64,000 bases of DNA from Zwartia vadi (lineage in GTDB: Bacteria; Pseudomonadota; Gammaproteobacteria; Burkholderiales; Burkholderiaceae_B). Numbering within the stretch: position 1 is the first letter of the stretch; the number at the start of each line of letters is the position of its first letter. Below the pieces are notes generated by a model. The model saw only the letters and a list, made by a program, of their open reading frames with translations, was not told where the DNA came from and searched no databases. The stretch spans positions 1-64,000 of the forward strand of contig NZ_JAUHHE010000004.1 of NCBI RefSeq assembly GCF_030410375.1. The letters are read 5' to 3'. This document shows, in pieces, positions 55,172 through 64,000 of the stretch. A program made the translations under genes and the position numbers.

Positions 55172-57061
55172 TTAAACAACCGCGGCAGGATCAGTCGTGC
55201 CTGGGGCAGTCCCGCTTGGAGGCGAGCCTGTCGAATCCATCGGTGCATCAGGGACTTTGGGTGGACGGGGAGGACGGCCTTCGATAATATCGTTGATCTG
55301 ATCCGAGTCAATGGTTTCCCACTCGAGCAGGGATTTCGCCATGACTTCAACTTTTTCACGGTTATTTTCCAGAATCGTCCGGGCTACTGCGTATTGCTCG
55401 TCGATGATCTTGCGAATCTGCTGATCAACTTTTTGCATCGTGTCTTCGGACATATGGGTTGTTTTAGTCACGCTGCGACCCAGGAAAACCTCACCCTCGT
55501 TTTCCGCATAGACCATTGGACCAAGTTCTTCGGACATGCCGTAACGCGTCACCATGTCGCGCGCCATTGCCGTCGCGCGTTCAAAGTCGTTGGAAGCGCC
55601 AGTCGTCATTTGATTCATGAACAACTCTTCGGCGATACGGCCACCAAACAGCACAGCGATCGTGCACAACATGCGTTCTTTATCCATGCTGTAACGGTCG
55701 CCCTCTGGCAACTGCATCGTGACACCCAGTGCGCGACCACGAGGAATAATCGTGACCTTGTGGACTGGATCAGTCTTGGGCAACATTCTTGCAACCACCG
55801 CGTGACCTGACTCGTGATAAGCGGTGTTGCGACGCTCTTCTTCGGGCATCACCAGGGAGCGACGCTCAGCACCCATGATGATCTTGTCTTTCGCCTTTTC
55901 AAAGTCAGACATGTCAACCGTGCGACCATTACGGCGGGCAGCAAACAGGGCGGCCTCGTTGACAAGGTTGGCCAGGTCCGCACCGGAAAAGCCAGGGCAG
56001 CCACGAGCCAACACGTGCGCATCAACGTTTTGTGCAACAGGCACTTTACGCATGTGAACTTTGAGAATTTGTTCGCGGCCACGGATATCCGGTAGCGGAA
56101 CGACCACTTGGCGATCGAAGCGACCTGGACGCAGCAAAGCAGGATCAAGCACGTCAGGACGGTTCGTGGCGGCGATCACGATCACGCCTACGCCAGACTC
56201 GAAACCATCCATCTCGACCAGCAACTGGTTCAGTGTTTGTTCACGCTCGTCGTTACCACCGCCGAGACCTGCGCCACGCTGGCGACCTACCGCATCGATT
56301 TCATCGATGAAGATGATGCAAGGGGAATGCTTTTTAGCGTTTTCAAACATGTCACGCACACGCGCGGCACCCACACCGACAAACATCTCGACAAAGTCGG
56401 AGCCCGAAATGCTGAAGAACGGAACCTTGGCCTCACCGGCAATCGCCTTAGCCAACAATGTTTTACCTGTACCAGGCGAACCGACCATCAGCACGCCGCG
56501 GGGAATATGTCCGCCGAGCTTCTGGAACTTTGTTGGGTCGCGCAAAAAGTCAACCAGCTCCTGCACGTCCTCTTTGGCCTCATCGCAACCGGCCACATCG
56601 GCAAAGGTCACGATGTTTGTGCTCTCATCAAGCATCTTGGCGCGGGACTTACCAAAGCTGAAGGCACCGCCTTTGCCGCCACCCTGCATCTGGCGCATGA
56701 AAAATACCCAGACACCGATCAGCAACAGCATCGGGAACCATGAGACGAAAATGCTCATCAGGAATGAGGGCTCTTCGCGCGCTTTGCCTGAAACCTGGAC
56801 ACCAGCCTTCATCAGGTCAGAGACCATCCAGAGATCGCCGGGGGAAGTCAGCGTGTATGGGCGGCCCGTATCAGGCGTGACGTACAACACATCACTCTGC
56901 ACATCCACTTTGCGGATTTTGCCAGCCTTGGCATCGTCCATAAACTGGGTGTAACTGACCGAATCCTGGGTAGGCGCGCGGCTGTCAAACTGTTTAAAAA
57001 CAGTAAACAGCACCAAGGCGATCACCATCCAGACTGCGACTTTCGAAAACGAATTGTTCAA
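55172..57061 (-). CDS. ftsH: ATP-dependent zinc metalloprotease FtsH
   Basis: Hexameric inner-membrane AAA+ protease degrading misfolded membrane proteins and regulators such as RpoH and LpxC. The 629 residues have two N-terminal membrane segments (residues 7-25 and about 105-125), Walker A GSPGTGKT, Walker [19 protein letters not shown], the [21 protein letters not shown] and the zinc motif HESGH. The start is TTG at 57061 with a strong AGGAG seven bases upstream; no ATG fits. Downstream of rlmE across 154 bases with its own probable promoter. Confidence 0.97.
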   Translation of the reverse strand: MNNSFSKVAVWMVIALVLFTVFKQFDSRAPTQDSVSYTQFMDDAKAGKIRKVDVQSDVLYVTPDTGRPYTLTSPGDLWMVSDLMKAGVQVSGKAREEPSFLMSIFVSWFPMLLLIGVWVFFMRQMQGGGKGGAFSFGKSRAKMLDESTNIVTFADVAGCDEAKEDVQELVDFLRDPTKFQKLGGHIPRGVLMVGSPGTGKTLLAKAIAGEAKVPFFSISGSDFVEMFVGVGAARVRDMFENAKKHSPCIIFIDEIDAVGRQRGAGLGGGNDEREQTLNQLLVEMDGFESGVGVIVIAATNRPDVLDPALLRPGRFDRQVVVPLPDIRGREQILKVHMRKVPVAQNVDAHVLARGCPGFSGADLANLVNEAALFAARRNGRTVDMSDFEKAKDKIIMGAERRSLVMPEEERRNTAYHESGHAVVARMLPKTDPVHKVTIIPRGRALGVTMQLPEGDRYSMDKERMLCTIAVLFGGRIAEELFMNQMTTGASNDFERATAMARDMVTRYGMSEELGPMVYAENEGEVFLGRSVTKTTHMSEDTMQKVDQQIRKIIDEQYAVARTILENNREKVEVMAKSLLEWETIDSDQINDIIEGRPPRPPKVPDAPMDSTGSPPSGTAPGTTDPAAVV

Positions 57062-57162
57062 GGCCGATCTCCTGCTTGTAATTCCGACAAGCGATCACCC
57101 TAATGGCCTAAAGGGGATTTCGCGAATTGACTATACCTAATTCTACCCCGTTCCGGGCGTCG

Positions 57163-57211
57163 GTCGGTCTCGTTCCCCTACGTCCTCGAGGGATCAGAAA
57201 CCGACTTTTTT
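57163..57211 (+). terminator. Terminator-like imperfect hairpin between ftsH and rlmE
   Basis: GTCGGT (57163-57168) pairs with ACCGAC (57200-57205); partial pairing continues inward (CCC/GGG), and six T residues follow on the plus strand only. No plus-strand gene lies upstream, so it would stop antisense transcription, or it may be a chance structure. On the minus strand it lacks a T-run. Confidence 0.3.
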
Positions 57212-57215
57212 GCTA

Positions 57216-57848
57216 CTACTTTCGACCCTTTGCGATCAGAAAAGTTTCAGACGAACGATCACGCGATGCTTTGGGCTTGCGCTCAACCACGCGTTTGAAG
57301 TGACGTTTGAAGCTTTCGACAATCTGGGAGAATCCACTTCCATGAAACGCCTTCACGATCAGTGCACCATCAGGTTTGAGGTGTAAAAGCGAAAATTCAA
57401 GGGCTAAATCAACAATTTGCTGGATTCGAGCCGAATCCGCACTCCCCACGCCAGACAAATTAGGTGCCATATCCGACATAACCAAATCTACCTTAGCCCC
57501 TGCCAGCATTGTGTTCAGTGTTTCAAGTACCTCGTCCTCGCTGAAATCGCCTTGAATAAACTCGACCCCAGCGATCGGCTCCATCGGTAATATATCGAGC
57601 GCCAGAATACGTCCATCAATCACGCCTCCTTTGCCGACAAGCCTCTCTCGCGCAACCTGCGACCAGCTACCGGGCGCAGAACCGAGGTCCACAATCACAT
57701 CGCCGCGGCGCATCAGCTTCTCTGCGTCGAGGATTTCGGTTAATTTGAAGGCCGCACGGGCGCGATAGCCCTTTTGAGTGGCTAATTTGACGAATGGGTC
57801 GTTGATGTGTTGCATCACCCACTCTTTTGAAAATTTGTTTTTGGCCAT
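57216..57848 (-). CDS. rlmE: 23S rRNA (Um2552) 2'-O-methyltransferase
   Basis: Methylates U2552 of 23S rRNA late in 50S assembly. ATG at 57848 gives [20 protein letters not shown], 210 residues; the open frame upstream runs into divergent yhbY and is not used. The SAM site is [14 protein letters not shown], the catalytic Asp/Lys region includes [10 protein letters not shown] and [11 protein letters not shown]. Its start codon lies 18 bases from that of divergent yhbY. Confidence 0.95.
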   Translation of the reverse strand: MAKNKFSKEWVMQHINDPFVKLATQKGYRARAAFKLTEILDAEKLMRRGDVIVDLGSAPGSWSQVARERLVGKGGVIDGRILALDILPMEPIAGVEFIQGDFSEDEVLETLNTMLAGAKVDLVMSDMAPNLSGVGSADSARIQQIVDLALEFSLLHLKPDGALIVKAFHGSGFSQIVESFKRHFKRVVERKPKASRDRSSETFLIAKGRK

Positions 57849-57866
57849 TCCCGTACAATCTACCTT

Positions 57867-58472
57867 ATGACTATTATGGAACTCACCCCACGCGAACGCA
57901 GCGCTCTTCGTGCCGCTGCCCATCCACTGCGCCCCGTTGTCCTGATTGGTGACAACGGCTTGACCGAGGCAGTCCTCAAAGAAATCGACATGAATCTGTC
58001 GGCTCACGAGCTGATCAAAGTCCGGGCCGGCACCGCTGATCGGGACGAGCGCGACGCGATGCTCAGCACGATTTGCGAAACGCTCTCCTGCGCTGCCGTG
58101 CATCATCTCGGCAAGATGCTCATCCTGTATCGCTATGGAGCAAAAGGGACTTATCTCAAGCCCACGCCAGAACCCAGCACGCCAGCCAAACGCAAACCCT
58201 CAGAGCCTCACACACCGAAAAAACTCGCCGCGCTTGGAAAGAAGGTTGAAAAACCTACCCGCCGTACCCGTGCCGAGCGGGATAACGCTGAGGAGCTTGA
58301 CCGTCCGCGTGTCTTTTCTGGGGACCGTCCCGCACGACCAAGTACCCGTGCGACAGGCTCCAAGGATACAGCACATGGGATCCCGCGTCGCAGTGCGCTC
58401 TCTCTGCGGGCCGGTGCGCGTCGTGGCGCACCTGGTTTGACTGCCCGCAAACGCCCTGCCCCAAAACATTAA
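57867..58472 (+). CDS. yhbY: CRM/YhbY RNA-binding protein with long basic tail
   Basis: Ribosome-assembly factor family. Residues 1-100 form one CRM domain ([43 protein letters not shown]), the full length of E. coli YhbY (97 aa). About 100 further residues are low-complexity and very basic ([38 protein letters not shown]), presumably extra RNA contacts. ATG 57867 or 57876 may be the start. TACAAT (57854-57859) lies just before it, giving a very short or absent leader. Confidence 0.85.
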   Translation: MTIMELTPRERSALRAAAHPLRPVVLIGDNGLTEAVLKEIDMNLSAHELIKVRAGTADRDERDAMLSTICETLSCAAVHHLGKMLILYRYGAKGTYLKPTPEPSTPAKRKPSEPHTPKKLAALGKKVEKPTRRTRAERDNAEELDRPRVFSGDRPARPSTRATGSKDTAHGIPRRSALSLRAGARRGAPGLTARKRPAPKH

Positions 58473-58485
58473 ATCATCAACTGTA

Positions 58486-58962
58486 TTAGAGATATTTGAT
58501 ATCGACGATCTCAAACTCTCTGATACCGGAAGGCGCCTGCACTTGGACCACATCGCCTTCGTATTTTCCAATCAAGGCCCGCGCGACGGGACTTGATACC
58601 GAAATCAGGTTGGCGCGGATGTCAGCCTCGACATCCCCCACGATCTGATAGGTCACCTTTTCACCCGATTCGAGATCTTCGATCTCGACTGTCGCACCAA
58701 ACACCACACGACCATCGGCATCAATCGCACTCGGGTCGATAATCTGAGCATTGGAGAGCGTACCATCGAGCTCGCTGATGCGACCCTCGATAAAACCCTG
58801 ACGTTCGCGCGCAGCATCGTACTCGGCGTTTTCAGACAAGTCACCCTGGGCTCGCGCTTCGGCGATCGCGTTAATCACGGCAGGACGTTCAACGTGCTTG
58901 AGGCGATGCAACTCAGCTTGCAAACGCTCGGCCCCACGTGCGGTAAGAGGAATAGTGGCCAT
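58486..58962 (-). CDS. greA: Transcription elongation factor GreA
   Basis: Binds the RNA polymerase secondary channel and stimulates cleavage of backtracked RNA. ATG at 58962 gives [18 protein letters not shown] and the standard 158 residues; an ATG five codons upstream is less likely. The N-terminal coiled coil has the acidic tip [15 protein letters not shown], followed by the C-terminal FKBP-like domain ([18 protein letters not shown]). Tail to tail with yhbY. Confidence 0.97.
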   Translation of the reverse strand: MATIPLTARGAERLQAELHRLKHVERPAVINAIAEARAQGDLSENAEYDAARERQGFIEGRISELDGTLSNAQIIDPSAIDADGRVVFGATVEIEDLESGEKVTYQIVGDVEADIRANLISVSSPVARALIGKYEGDVVQVQAPSGIREFEIVDIKYL

Positions 58963-58970
58963 CGTATTTT

Positions 58971-59011
58971 TTCCCAAAAAGCAAAACCCCGGATCGATGC
59001 GAAGCCGGGGT
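58971..59011 (-). terminator. Terminator of the liv-type ABC operon
   Basis: ACCCCGG (58986-58992) pairs with CCGGGGT (59005-59011) across 12 bases. On the minus strand a T-rich tail (TTTTGCTTTTT) follows. It lies between the ABC operon and greA, so greA should have its own promoter close to or overlapping it. Confidence 0.75.
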
Positions 59012-59095
59012 GGTGATCAAGTCTCTATTGTGAGCAAAGTTGGCAGTAAATGCAAGCTTCTCAGATTTTGACTGTCGGGAGACCTTCGGGAATCA

Positions 59096-60643
59096 TCACA
59101 TCGTCAGATATTCCTGCTTGAGCCGTGATTGTTGATCAAGCTCGCCAAAAGTCCCGGAAAAACGCACATGGCCTTTCTCTAAAACATACACACGATCGCA
59201 AACCAATTTCGCAAAGTGCATATTTTGCTCAGACAACAAAATACTCATTCCCTGTTGCTTGAGTGCGAGAATCATGGCCACCATTTGCTCAACAATGATC
59301 GGGGCCACGCCTTCGGAGGGCTCATCTAGCAGAACCAAAAAAGGGTTTCCCATTAGCGTTCGTGCAACCGTCAACATCTGTTGTTCCCCGCCACTCATTT
59401 TTCCACCCAGCCGCTGAGGCATTTCCGCCAGGTTGGGAAACAACGCGAACAACCGTTCAACTGTCCAGGCTGGCGCGGGGCTTGCATCGGGCCAAGAACG
59501 GACAGGCTGCTGGCCGACCGCGAGATTTTCAAGTACGGTCAAGTCGGTAAAGACCCTGCGATCCTCTGGAACAAAGCCCAGACCGAGGGAAGCGATTTGA
59601 TAGGGTGCAAGTGTTGAGATGTCTCGATCCGTGAAACGCACACGGCCCGTTCTTTTACTCAACAAGCCCATGAGGGCTTTGATCGTGGTCGATTTACCTG
59701 CGCCATTACGCCCCATCAGCGCAACCACCTCACCGCGCCTGACCTCGAGATCGACATCGAACAAAATCTGCGCGGCACCATACCAGCCACACAAACCTTC
59801 GGCACTCAACAGCGCGGGCTGCTGAGGTTTAGGCGAAGTTTTAGGCTCCTGAATGAATTGATCTGAGGGAGATGTAGCACTTGTTTCAGGTGCCACAAAA
59901 GTCGCACCCGAGCCAAAATACACCTCTTGGACAAGGGGACTGGCCCGCACTTCAGCAGGAGAACCTTCGGCGATGAGACGACCCCTGGCCAGCACGATGA
60001 CGCGGTCCGCGAATGCAAAAACAACATCCATGCTGTGCTCAGTGAATAAGACCGCGATGTGCTGCTCGACCACCAGACGCTTAGTCAGGGCCATCAGCGC
60101 GTGACGCTCTTCGGGCGCCATGCCCGCCGTGGGTTCATCCATCAGCAAAAGCTTGGGTTCATTAGCCAGAGCCATCGCGAGTTCGACGCGCTTGATGTCG
60201 CCATAGGATAGTTCGCTACAGGCGCGCTCGGCCTGGTCTGCCATGCCAACCTGCTCAAGCAGGGCTCGGGCGCGCGCTTGCGCAAACTCTCTTGCGGGCG
60301 TTGCAAAAGAAAATATTCGTCGCTGGTGAGACAGCAAGGCCATCTGCACATTTTCCAGTGCGGTCAGCGAAGAGAAGGTCTCGGCGATCTGAAAAGTGCG
60401 GCCCACACCCGCACGCCAAATCTCACGCGGCGCCCGACCAAGCAGCTCTTGACCGGACAAACTCACCGAACCCCTATCGGCGGCCAGCTGCCCATTGATC
60501 ATATTAAAGGTGGTGGTTTTGCCTGCGCCATTCGGGCCGATCAAGGCCAGCAACTCACCCGGACGGATTGAAAAACTCACATCATCGACCGCGGCAAGAC
60601 CGCCAAAAGACTTACCCAGATTGTTCACGACAAGCAGGCTCAT
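59096..60643 (-). CDS. Fused LivG-LivF ATPase of a branched-chain-type ABC importer
   Basis: Two complete ATPase domains in one 515-residue chain. The N-terminal half is LivG-like: GPNGAGKTTTFN, signature LSYGDIKRVELAMAL, Walker B LLLMDEPTAGMAP. A Pro/Ser-rich linker follows (about residues 248-285; ETSATSPSDQFIQEPKTSPK). The C-terminal half is LivF-like: GRNGAGKSTTIKAL, signature MSGGEQQMLTVAR, Walker B LVLLDEPSEGVAP. Normally these are separate proteins. Overlaps the permease gene by four bases (ATGA). It differs from RbsA-type sugar ATPases, whose second half is degenerate. Confidence 0.92.
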   Translation of the reverse strand: MSLLVVNNLGKSFGGLAAVDDVSFSIRPGELLALIGPNGAGKTTTFNMINGQLAADRGSVSLSGQELLGRAPREIWRAGVGRTFQIAETFSSLTALENVQMALLSHQRRIFSFATPAREFAQARARALLEQVGMADQAERACSELSYGDIKRVELAMALANEPKLLLMDEPTAGMAPEERHALMALTKRLVVEQHIAVLFTEHSMDVVFAFADRVIVLARGRLIAEGSPAEVRASPLVQEVYFGSGATFVAPETSATSPSDQFIQEPKTSPKPQQPALLSAEGLCGWYGAAQILFDVDLEVRRGEVVALMGRNGAGKSTTIKALMGLLSKRTGRVRFTDRDISTLAPYQIASLGLGFVPEDRRVFTDLTVLENLAVGQQPVRSWPDASPAPAWTVERLFALFPNLAEMPQRLGGKMSGGEQQMLTVARTLMGNPFLVLLDEPSEGVAPIIVEQMVAMILALKQQGMSILLSEQNMHFAKLVCDRVYVLEKGHVRFSGTFGELDQQSRLKQEYLTM

Positions 60644-62520
60644 CGATCACCCCGCTTAAAGATGCGACGCGCTGCGCCAGCGAGCCCCTCGGGAAATAAC
60701 AACACCAGCAACAAAATAATCGCACCGAGCATAGCTCGCCAATACTCCGTGTTACGTGCGACTGTGTCGTGTAACCACGTAAAAGACAAGGCGCCCACCA
60801 GAGGACCAGCCAGTGTTTGAATACCTCCTAGGAGAACCATGACCAGACCATCGACTGATTTGCTCACGTGCAAAACCTCGGGAGATATGCTGCCCTTGGA
60901 GAAAGCGAACAACACACCTGCCAGCCCCGCAACACCGCCAGCAATCATGAACGCGCACCATTGAATATGTTTAACATCGATTCCAATGGCGTCAGCTCGC
61001 AAGGCTGAGTCCCGCCCAGCACGCATCGCGTAGCCAAAAGGCGCATGCAAGATCCGTCTAAGACCCCATACAGCGACGACGACAAGCGCGAGTGTCAACC
61101 AGTAATAATGTTTTTTTTCTGTCAGCCATTGAGCGGGCCAGACACCTGTCAAACCATTGCTGCCGCCGGTAAAGCCATCCCATTGGAAAACAACAGCCCA
61201 AGTGATTTGCGCAAAGGCAAGCGTCAGCATCGCCAGATACACACCTGACAAGCGCACACTAAACCAGCCGAATAGTGCCGCGCCGAGAACAGCGACAACC
61301 GGTGCAAGCACGAGGGTGCCCTCCATCGGGATACCAGCATATTTCAAGAGCAAGGCAGCGCCATATGCGCCCAAACCAAAATACGCAGCATGGCCAAATG
61401 AATGCATGCCTGCAGGACCCATGATGAAATGCAAACTCGCTGCAAAAAGCGCGGCGACAAGTAGGTCGATACTCAATATCGTCACGTAGGGCAACGATGG
61501 TGTCAGCCAGGGCAAGGCCACGAGCAAGGCGATCAGAACAAGCCAGAAACGACGCGCCCATTCATTCCCTGCACGCAAAGGCTGCTCGCTATGCCCCGCG
61601 TGTCGCGCCAGGGCTTGCGGCCGACCCATGAGTCCCCAGGGTCTGAGCATGAGAACCGTCGCCATCACCAAAAACTCAACCACAAGTGTGAGCTTCGAAA
61701 AAGAAATCTCAACCCCAAACAGTTCAACCACACCCAACCAGATACAGATCGCCTTGATTTCAGCAATCAAAAGCGCTGCCACGAAGGCGCCAGGTATTGA
61801 TCCCATCCCGCCCACAACGACCACTACAAAGGCCGCGCCAATGATGTTGAGGTCCATTTCCAAACTCGCAGGCTCGCGAGGCAATTGCAACGCACCGCCA
61901 AGACCCGCCAAGAAAGCGCCCAGAGCAAAAACACTGGTAAACAGCCAGGCCTGATTGACGCCCAGAGCCGAGACCATTTCGCGATCCTGTGTGGCGGCAC
62001 GCACATAGGTCCCCCAGCGTGTTCGGGTCAATAACAGCCATAACAAGCCCAGCACGAGCGGGCCTAGCACAATCAATAGCAAGTCATAACTCGGAAAACT
62101 GCGGCCCAGAATCTGCACCGCGGACTTGAATCCGGGCGCTCGTGGTCCAAGCAACTCTTCAGGACCCCAGATCCACAACACGGCATCTTTGATCACCAAC
62201 ACCAGCGCAAAGGTCGCGAGCAACTGAAACAACTCTGGCGCGCGATAAATGCGGCGCATCAGGGTGAACTCCACCACTGCGCCGAGCACACCCACACATA
62301 GCGCCGCCCCAAGGATCGCCGGCCAAAAACCAATCACAGTGGAAAATTTCGTGACCAGTGTGTAGGCGACATAGATGCCCACCATGAAAAAAGAACCATG
62401 GGCAAAATTAACGATGCGTGTCACACCGAATATCAACGACAAACCGGCCGCCACCAAAAACAAGGAGGAGGCGCCGGCCAGGCCGTTTAGGAGTTGAACA
62501 ATAAAACTCGCAAGATCCAT
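60640..62520 (-). CDS. Fused LivH-LivM permease of a branched-chain-type ABC importer
   Basis: 626 residues joining both permease subunits. The LivH-like half (1 to about 300) has LNGLAGASSLFLVAAGLSLIFG, VNFAHGSFFMVG and ATQDREMVSALGVN; a short hydrophilic linker near RPQALARHAGHSEQPLRAGN follows. The LivM-like half (about 330-626) has GHAAYFGLGAYGAALLLKYA, the coupling loop MRAGRDSALRADAIGID and VLLGGIQTLAGPLVGA. About 17-18 hydrophobic segments in total. Located 18 bases after the binding protein. Confidence 0.92.
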   Translation of the reverse strand: MDLASFIVQLLNGLAGASSLFLVAAGLSLIFGVTRIVNFAHGSFFMVGIYVAYTLVTKFSTVIGFWPAILGAALCVGVLGAVVEFTLMRRIYRAPELFQLLATFALVLVIKDAVLWIWGPEELLGPRAPGFKSAVQILGRSFPSYDLLLIVLGPLVLGLLWLLLTRTRWGTYVRAATQDREMVSALGVNQAWLFTSVFALGAFLAGLGGALQLPREPASLEMDLNIIGAAFVVVVVGGMGSIPGAFVAALLIAEIKAICIWLGVVELFGVEISFSKLTLVVEFLVMATVLMLRPWGLMGRPQALARHAGHSEQPLRAGNEWARRFWLVLIALLVALPWLTPSLPYVTILSIDLLVAALFAASLHFIMGPAGMHSFGHAAYFGLGAYGAALLLKYAGIPMEGTLVLAPVVAVLGAALFGWFSVRLSGVYLAMLTLAFAQITWAVVFQWDGFTGGSNGLTGVWPAQWLTEKKHYYWLTLALVVVAVWGLRRILHAPFGYAMRAGRDSALRADAIGIDVKHIQWCAFMIAGGVAGLAGVLFAFSKGSISPEVLHVSKSVDGLVMVLLGGIQTLAGPLVGALSFTWLHDTVARNTEYWRAMLGAIILLLVLLFPEGLAGAARRIFKRGDR

Positions 62521-62538
62521 ACGATGCGCTCAGCGCGT

Positions 62539-63753
62539 TCAATCAGCCGGTCGAAGCTTTTTCACCTCAGCGGCTGTGGGCAAAAAGTTGGCGCCATCCA
62601 TGTAGCGAAAATTGACCATCACACCTTTACCGCCTTCGTTTTTGGTGCGGCCCACGAACGCACCCATGGTGGACTGATGATCCTCCGGACGGTAAGTGAT
62701 CGGTCCAAATGGCGTCATCAACTGCAAACCTTTAAACGCCGCGATCAACGCCTCGACGTCCGTACTCTTGGCTTTTTTGATGCCTTCCGCCAAAGACATG
62801 ATCGTGCTGTAGCCAATGATCGAACCCAACCTTGGGTAATCCTTAAAGCGCGCCTGATAGGCTTTGAGGAAAGCTTCGTGTTCGGGCGTTTTGATGCCAT
62901 ACCAGGGGTAGCCAGTCACCAACCAGCCTTCCGGGGCCTCGTCCTTAAGCGGGTCGAGGTACTCAGGCTCGCCCGTCAGCAAACTCACGACTTCGCGCCC
63001 CTTGAACAAGCCGCGTGTATTGCCCTCACGCACAAACTTGGCCAGGTCAGCCGCAAACAGCACGTTAAAAATCGCATCGGGTTTTGCATCAGACAGCGCT
63101 TGTACAACACTACCGGCATCAAGCTTGCCTAATGGTGGCGCCTGTTCAGCGACAAACTCGACATCGGGCTGTGCCGCCTTGAGTAGTGTTTTGAAAGTCG
63201 CCGCGGCAGACTGACCATACTCGTAATTGGGATACACAATTGCCCAACGCTTTTTGTTCATCGCTGCGGCCTCGGGCACCAGCATGGCAACCTGCATGTA
63301 AGTGGAAGCTCTCAAACGAAAGGTATAACGGTTACCGTTTTGCCAGACAATCTTATCGGTCAGCGGCTCGCTCGCCAGAAAAAATATTTTTTTCTGTTTG
63401 GCGAAATCGGTCAAAGCCAAACCAATATGAGACAGAAAAGTGCCCGTCAGCACATCAACCTTGTCGCGCGAAATCAGCTCTTCGGCTACACGTACGGCAT
63501 CGCCAGGATTGGCATTGTCATCGCGGGTGATGAGCTGGACTTTCTTGCCGTTCAGCCCACCGGCCGCATTAATCTGCTCAACCGCGAGCTCCATGCCTTT
63601 TTTGTAAGGCTCCAGAAATGCAGGCTGCGCCTTGTAGCTGTTGATCTCTCCGATTTTAATGGTGCCTTGCGCAAGCGCGGCAGAGGAAAATGCCAGCGCT
63701 GCTGCAGTCTGCCACAATAAACGGGGCCACTTGAACGGGGTCGGTCGACTCAT
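62539..63753 (-). CDS. Periplasmic binding protein of the LivHM/LivGF importer
   Basis: Type-1 (Peripla_BP_6) solute-binding protein of 404 residues. Signal peptide cleaved near SAALAQGT (about residue 29). The mature fold begins IKIGEINSYKAQPAFLEPYK, then LAVEQINAAGGLNGKKVQLI, and holds YPNYEYGQSAAATFK in the hinge region. Members bind branched-chain amino acids, amides, urea or aromatic acids; the ligand cannot be read from sequence. First gene of the operon, so its promoter lies in 63754-63850. Confidence 0.9.
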   Translation of the reverse strand: MSRPTPFKWPRLLWQTAAALAFSSAALAQGTIKIGEINSYKAQPAFLEPYKKGMELAVEQINAAGGLNGKKVQLITRDDNANPGDAVRVAEELISRDKVDVLTGTFLSHIGLALTDFAKQKKIFFLASEPLTDKIVWQNGNRYTFRLRASTYMQVAMLVPEAAAMNKKRWAIVYPNYEYGQSAAATFKTLLKAAQPDVEFVAEQAPPLGKLDAGSVVQALSDAKPDAIFNVLFAADLAKFVREGNTRGLFKGREVVSLLTGEPEYLDPLKDEAPEGWLVTGYPWYGIKTPEHEAFLKAYQARFKDYPRLGSIIGYSTIMSLAEGIKKAKSTDVEALIAAFKGLQLMTPFGPITYRPEDHQSTMGAFVGRTKNEGGKGVMVNFRYMDGANFLPTAAEVKKLRPAD

Positions 63754-63896
63754 TAGTTATGCTCCAGCAATATTTCAAAATCAGGGCCATGCACTCCGGC
63801 GAACAGCCACTATAGCCTTACAGAGAAAAAACGTTAAACAAAATGAAGAGATCACACGCTCAAAGCTTGCTTATCGCATGTGTTCACCGAAGATGT

Positions 63897-63925
63897 CTGC
63901 CATATTTGTTATAGTTTTTTATTAT
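63897..63925 (+). promoter_or_regulatory. Promoter candidate of the ferredoxin reductase gene
   Basis: CTGCCA (63897-63902) and TATTAT (63920-63925) are 17 bases apart and would start transcription about 15 bases before the ATG. The rest of 63754-63896 shows no clear element. Confidence 0.4.
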
Positions 63926-63946
63926 CCGCCTGAAAGAAAATCCCCC

Positions 63947-64000
63947 ATGAGTGCCTTCAACGAAGAAAAAGTCCTTAGTGTGCATCACTGGACTGACCGA
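63947..64000 (+). CDS. fpr: Ferredoxin-NADP reductase, N-terminal 18 residues
   Basis: Partial gene cut by the window edge. The visible residues MSAFNEEKVLSVHHWTDR match the start of betaproteobacterial ferredoxin/flavodoxin-NADP reductases as I remember them (the motif VLSVHHWTD is characteristic). The FAD and NADP domains lie outside the window. The enzyme would pass electrons between NADPH and ferredoxin or flavodoxin. Divergent from the ABC importer. Confidence 0.75.
   Translation, partial: MSAFNEEKVLSVHHWTDR

Noticed and set aside
57849..58106. 86-codon N-terminal extension of rlmE
   Set aside because: It is antisense to yhbY; ATG 57848 gives the standard RlmE N-terminus.
1..64000. CRISPR arrays, prophage, defence or toxin-antitoxin systems
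   Set aside because: No regularly spaced direct repeats, no cas, phage structural or recognisable toxin/antitoxin genes were seen; almost every gene belongs to housekeeping, metabolic or transport families.

Overview
The window looks like a chromosomal segment of a betaproteobacterium of the order Burkholderiales, most likely family Alcaligenaceae (Bordetella/Achromobacter/Advenella relatives). This is inferred from protein character and from gene neighbourhoods I remember for that group: greA / yhbY-rlmE / ftsH-folP-glmM / ppx / ppk / pstSCAB, dapA-bamC, lysC-tilS-accA-alkA-cysS and cysE-mutS. Base composition looks moderately GC-rich by eye; it was not computed. Coding density is very high and no gene-free stretch exceeds about 200 bases.

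Layout. 1-127: right-hand end of an IS3-family insertion sequence (transposase C-terminus plus terminal repeat), then tRNA-Ser(GCU). 320-5832: minus-strand housekeeping block lysC, tilS, accA, an AlkA-like glycosylase and cysS. 5901-8102: TPR protein, cyclophilin and lpxH, tightly coupled. 8133-17748: TerC/CBS membrane protein, suhB, trmJ, cysE, a pcaIJ-type CoA-transferase pair, mutS and roxA. 17734-22872: complete urease operon ureDABCEFG (minus). 23062-30081: bamC, dapA, an M50 protease, yciO, tRNA-Arg(UCU), a parvulin, a signal-less solute-binding protein, cardiolipin synthase and tRNA-His. 30163-38535: the main accessory region, with an RraA-like aldolase, an IlvD/Edd-type dehydratase, an NDP-forming acyl-CoA synthetase, an MFS transporter, a gluconate-5-dehydrogenase-like SDR and an amidase. 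Most of it looks like an uncharacterised sugar-acid catabolic set. 38562-39856: folM-like reductase and folB. 39862-42793: an unrecognised, apparently circularly permuted ATP-grasp protein, divergent from a His-rich secreted peptide / HupE-UreJ permease / small secreted protein operon that probably handles a transition metal. 42800-45164: GT2 glycosyltransferase and a CNNM/CorC protein. 45174-52955: phosphate region, with tRNA-Pro(UGG), pstSCAB under a very clear Pho box, ppk with a weaker candidate Pho box, and divergent ppx. 52958-58962: glmM, folP, ftsH, rlmE, yhbY, greA. 59096-63753: a three-gene branched-chain-type ABC importer in which both permeases (LivH+LivM) and both ATPases (LivG+LivF) are fused. 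63947-64000: first codons of a probable ferredoxin-NADP reductase.

How the genes work together. The phosphate block couples Pi uptake (Pst) with polyphosphate synthesis (Ppk) and breakdown (Ppx). The urease cluster carries structural and accessory genes but no nickel permease; a HupE/UreJ-type permease lies about 19 kb away. FolP, FolB and the FolM-like reductase are three pterin/folate functions at two loci. The best candidates for something undescribed are the 30-37 kb catabolic cluster, the permuted ATP-grasp protein, the His-rich/HupE module and the LivHM + LivGF transporter. Nothing suggests a defence island, CRISPR array or prophage.
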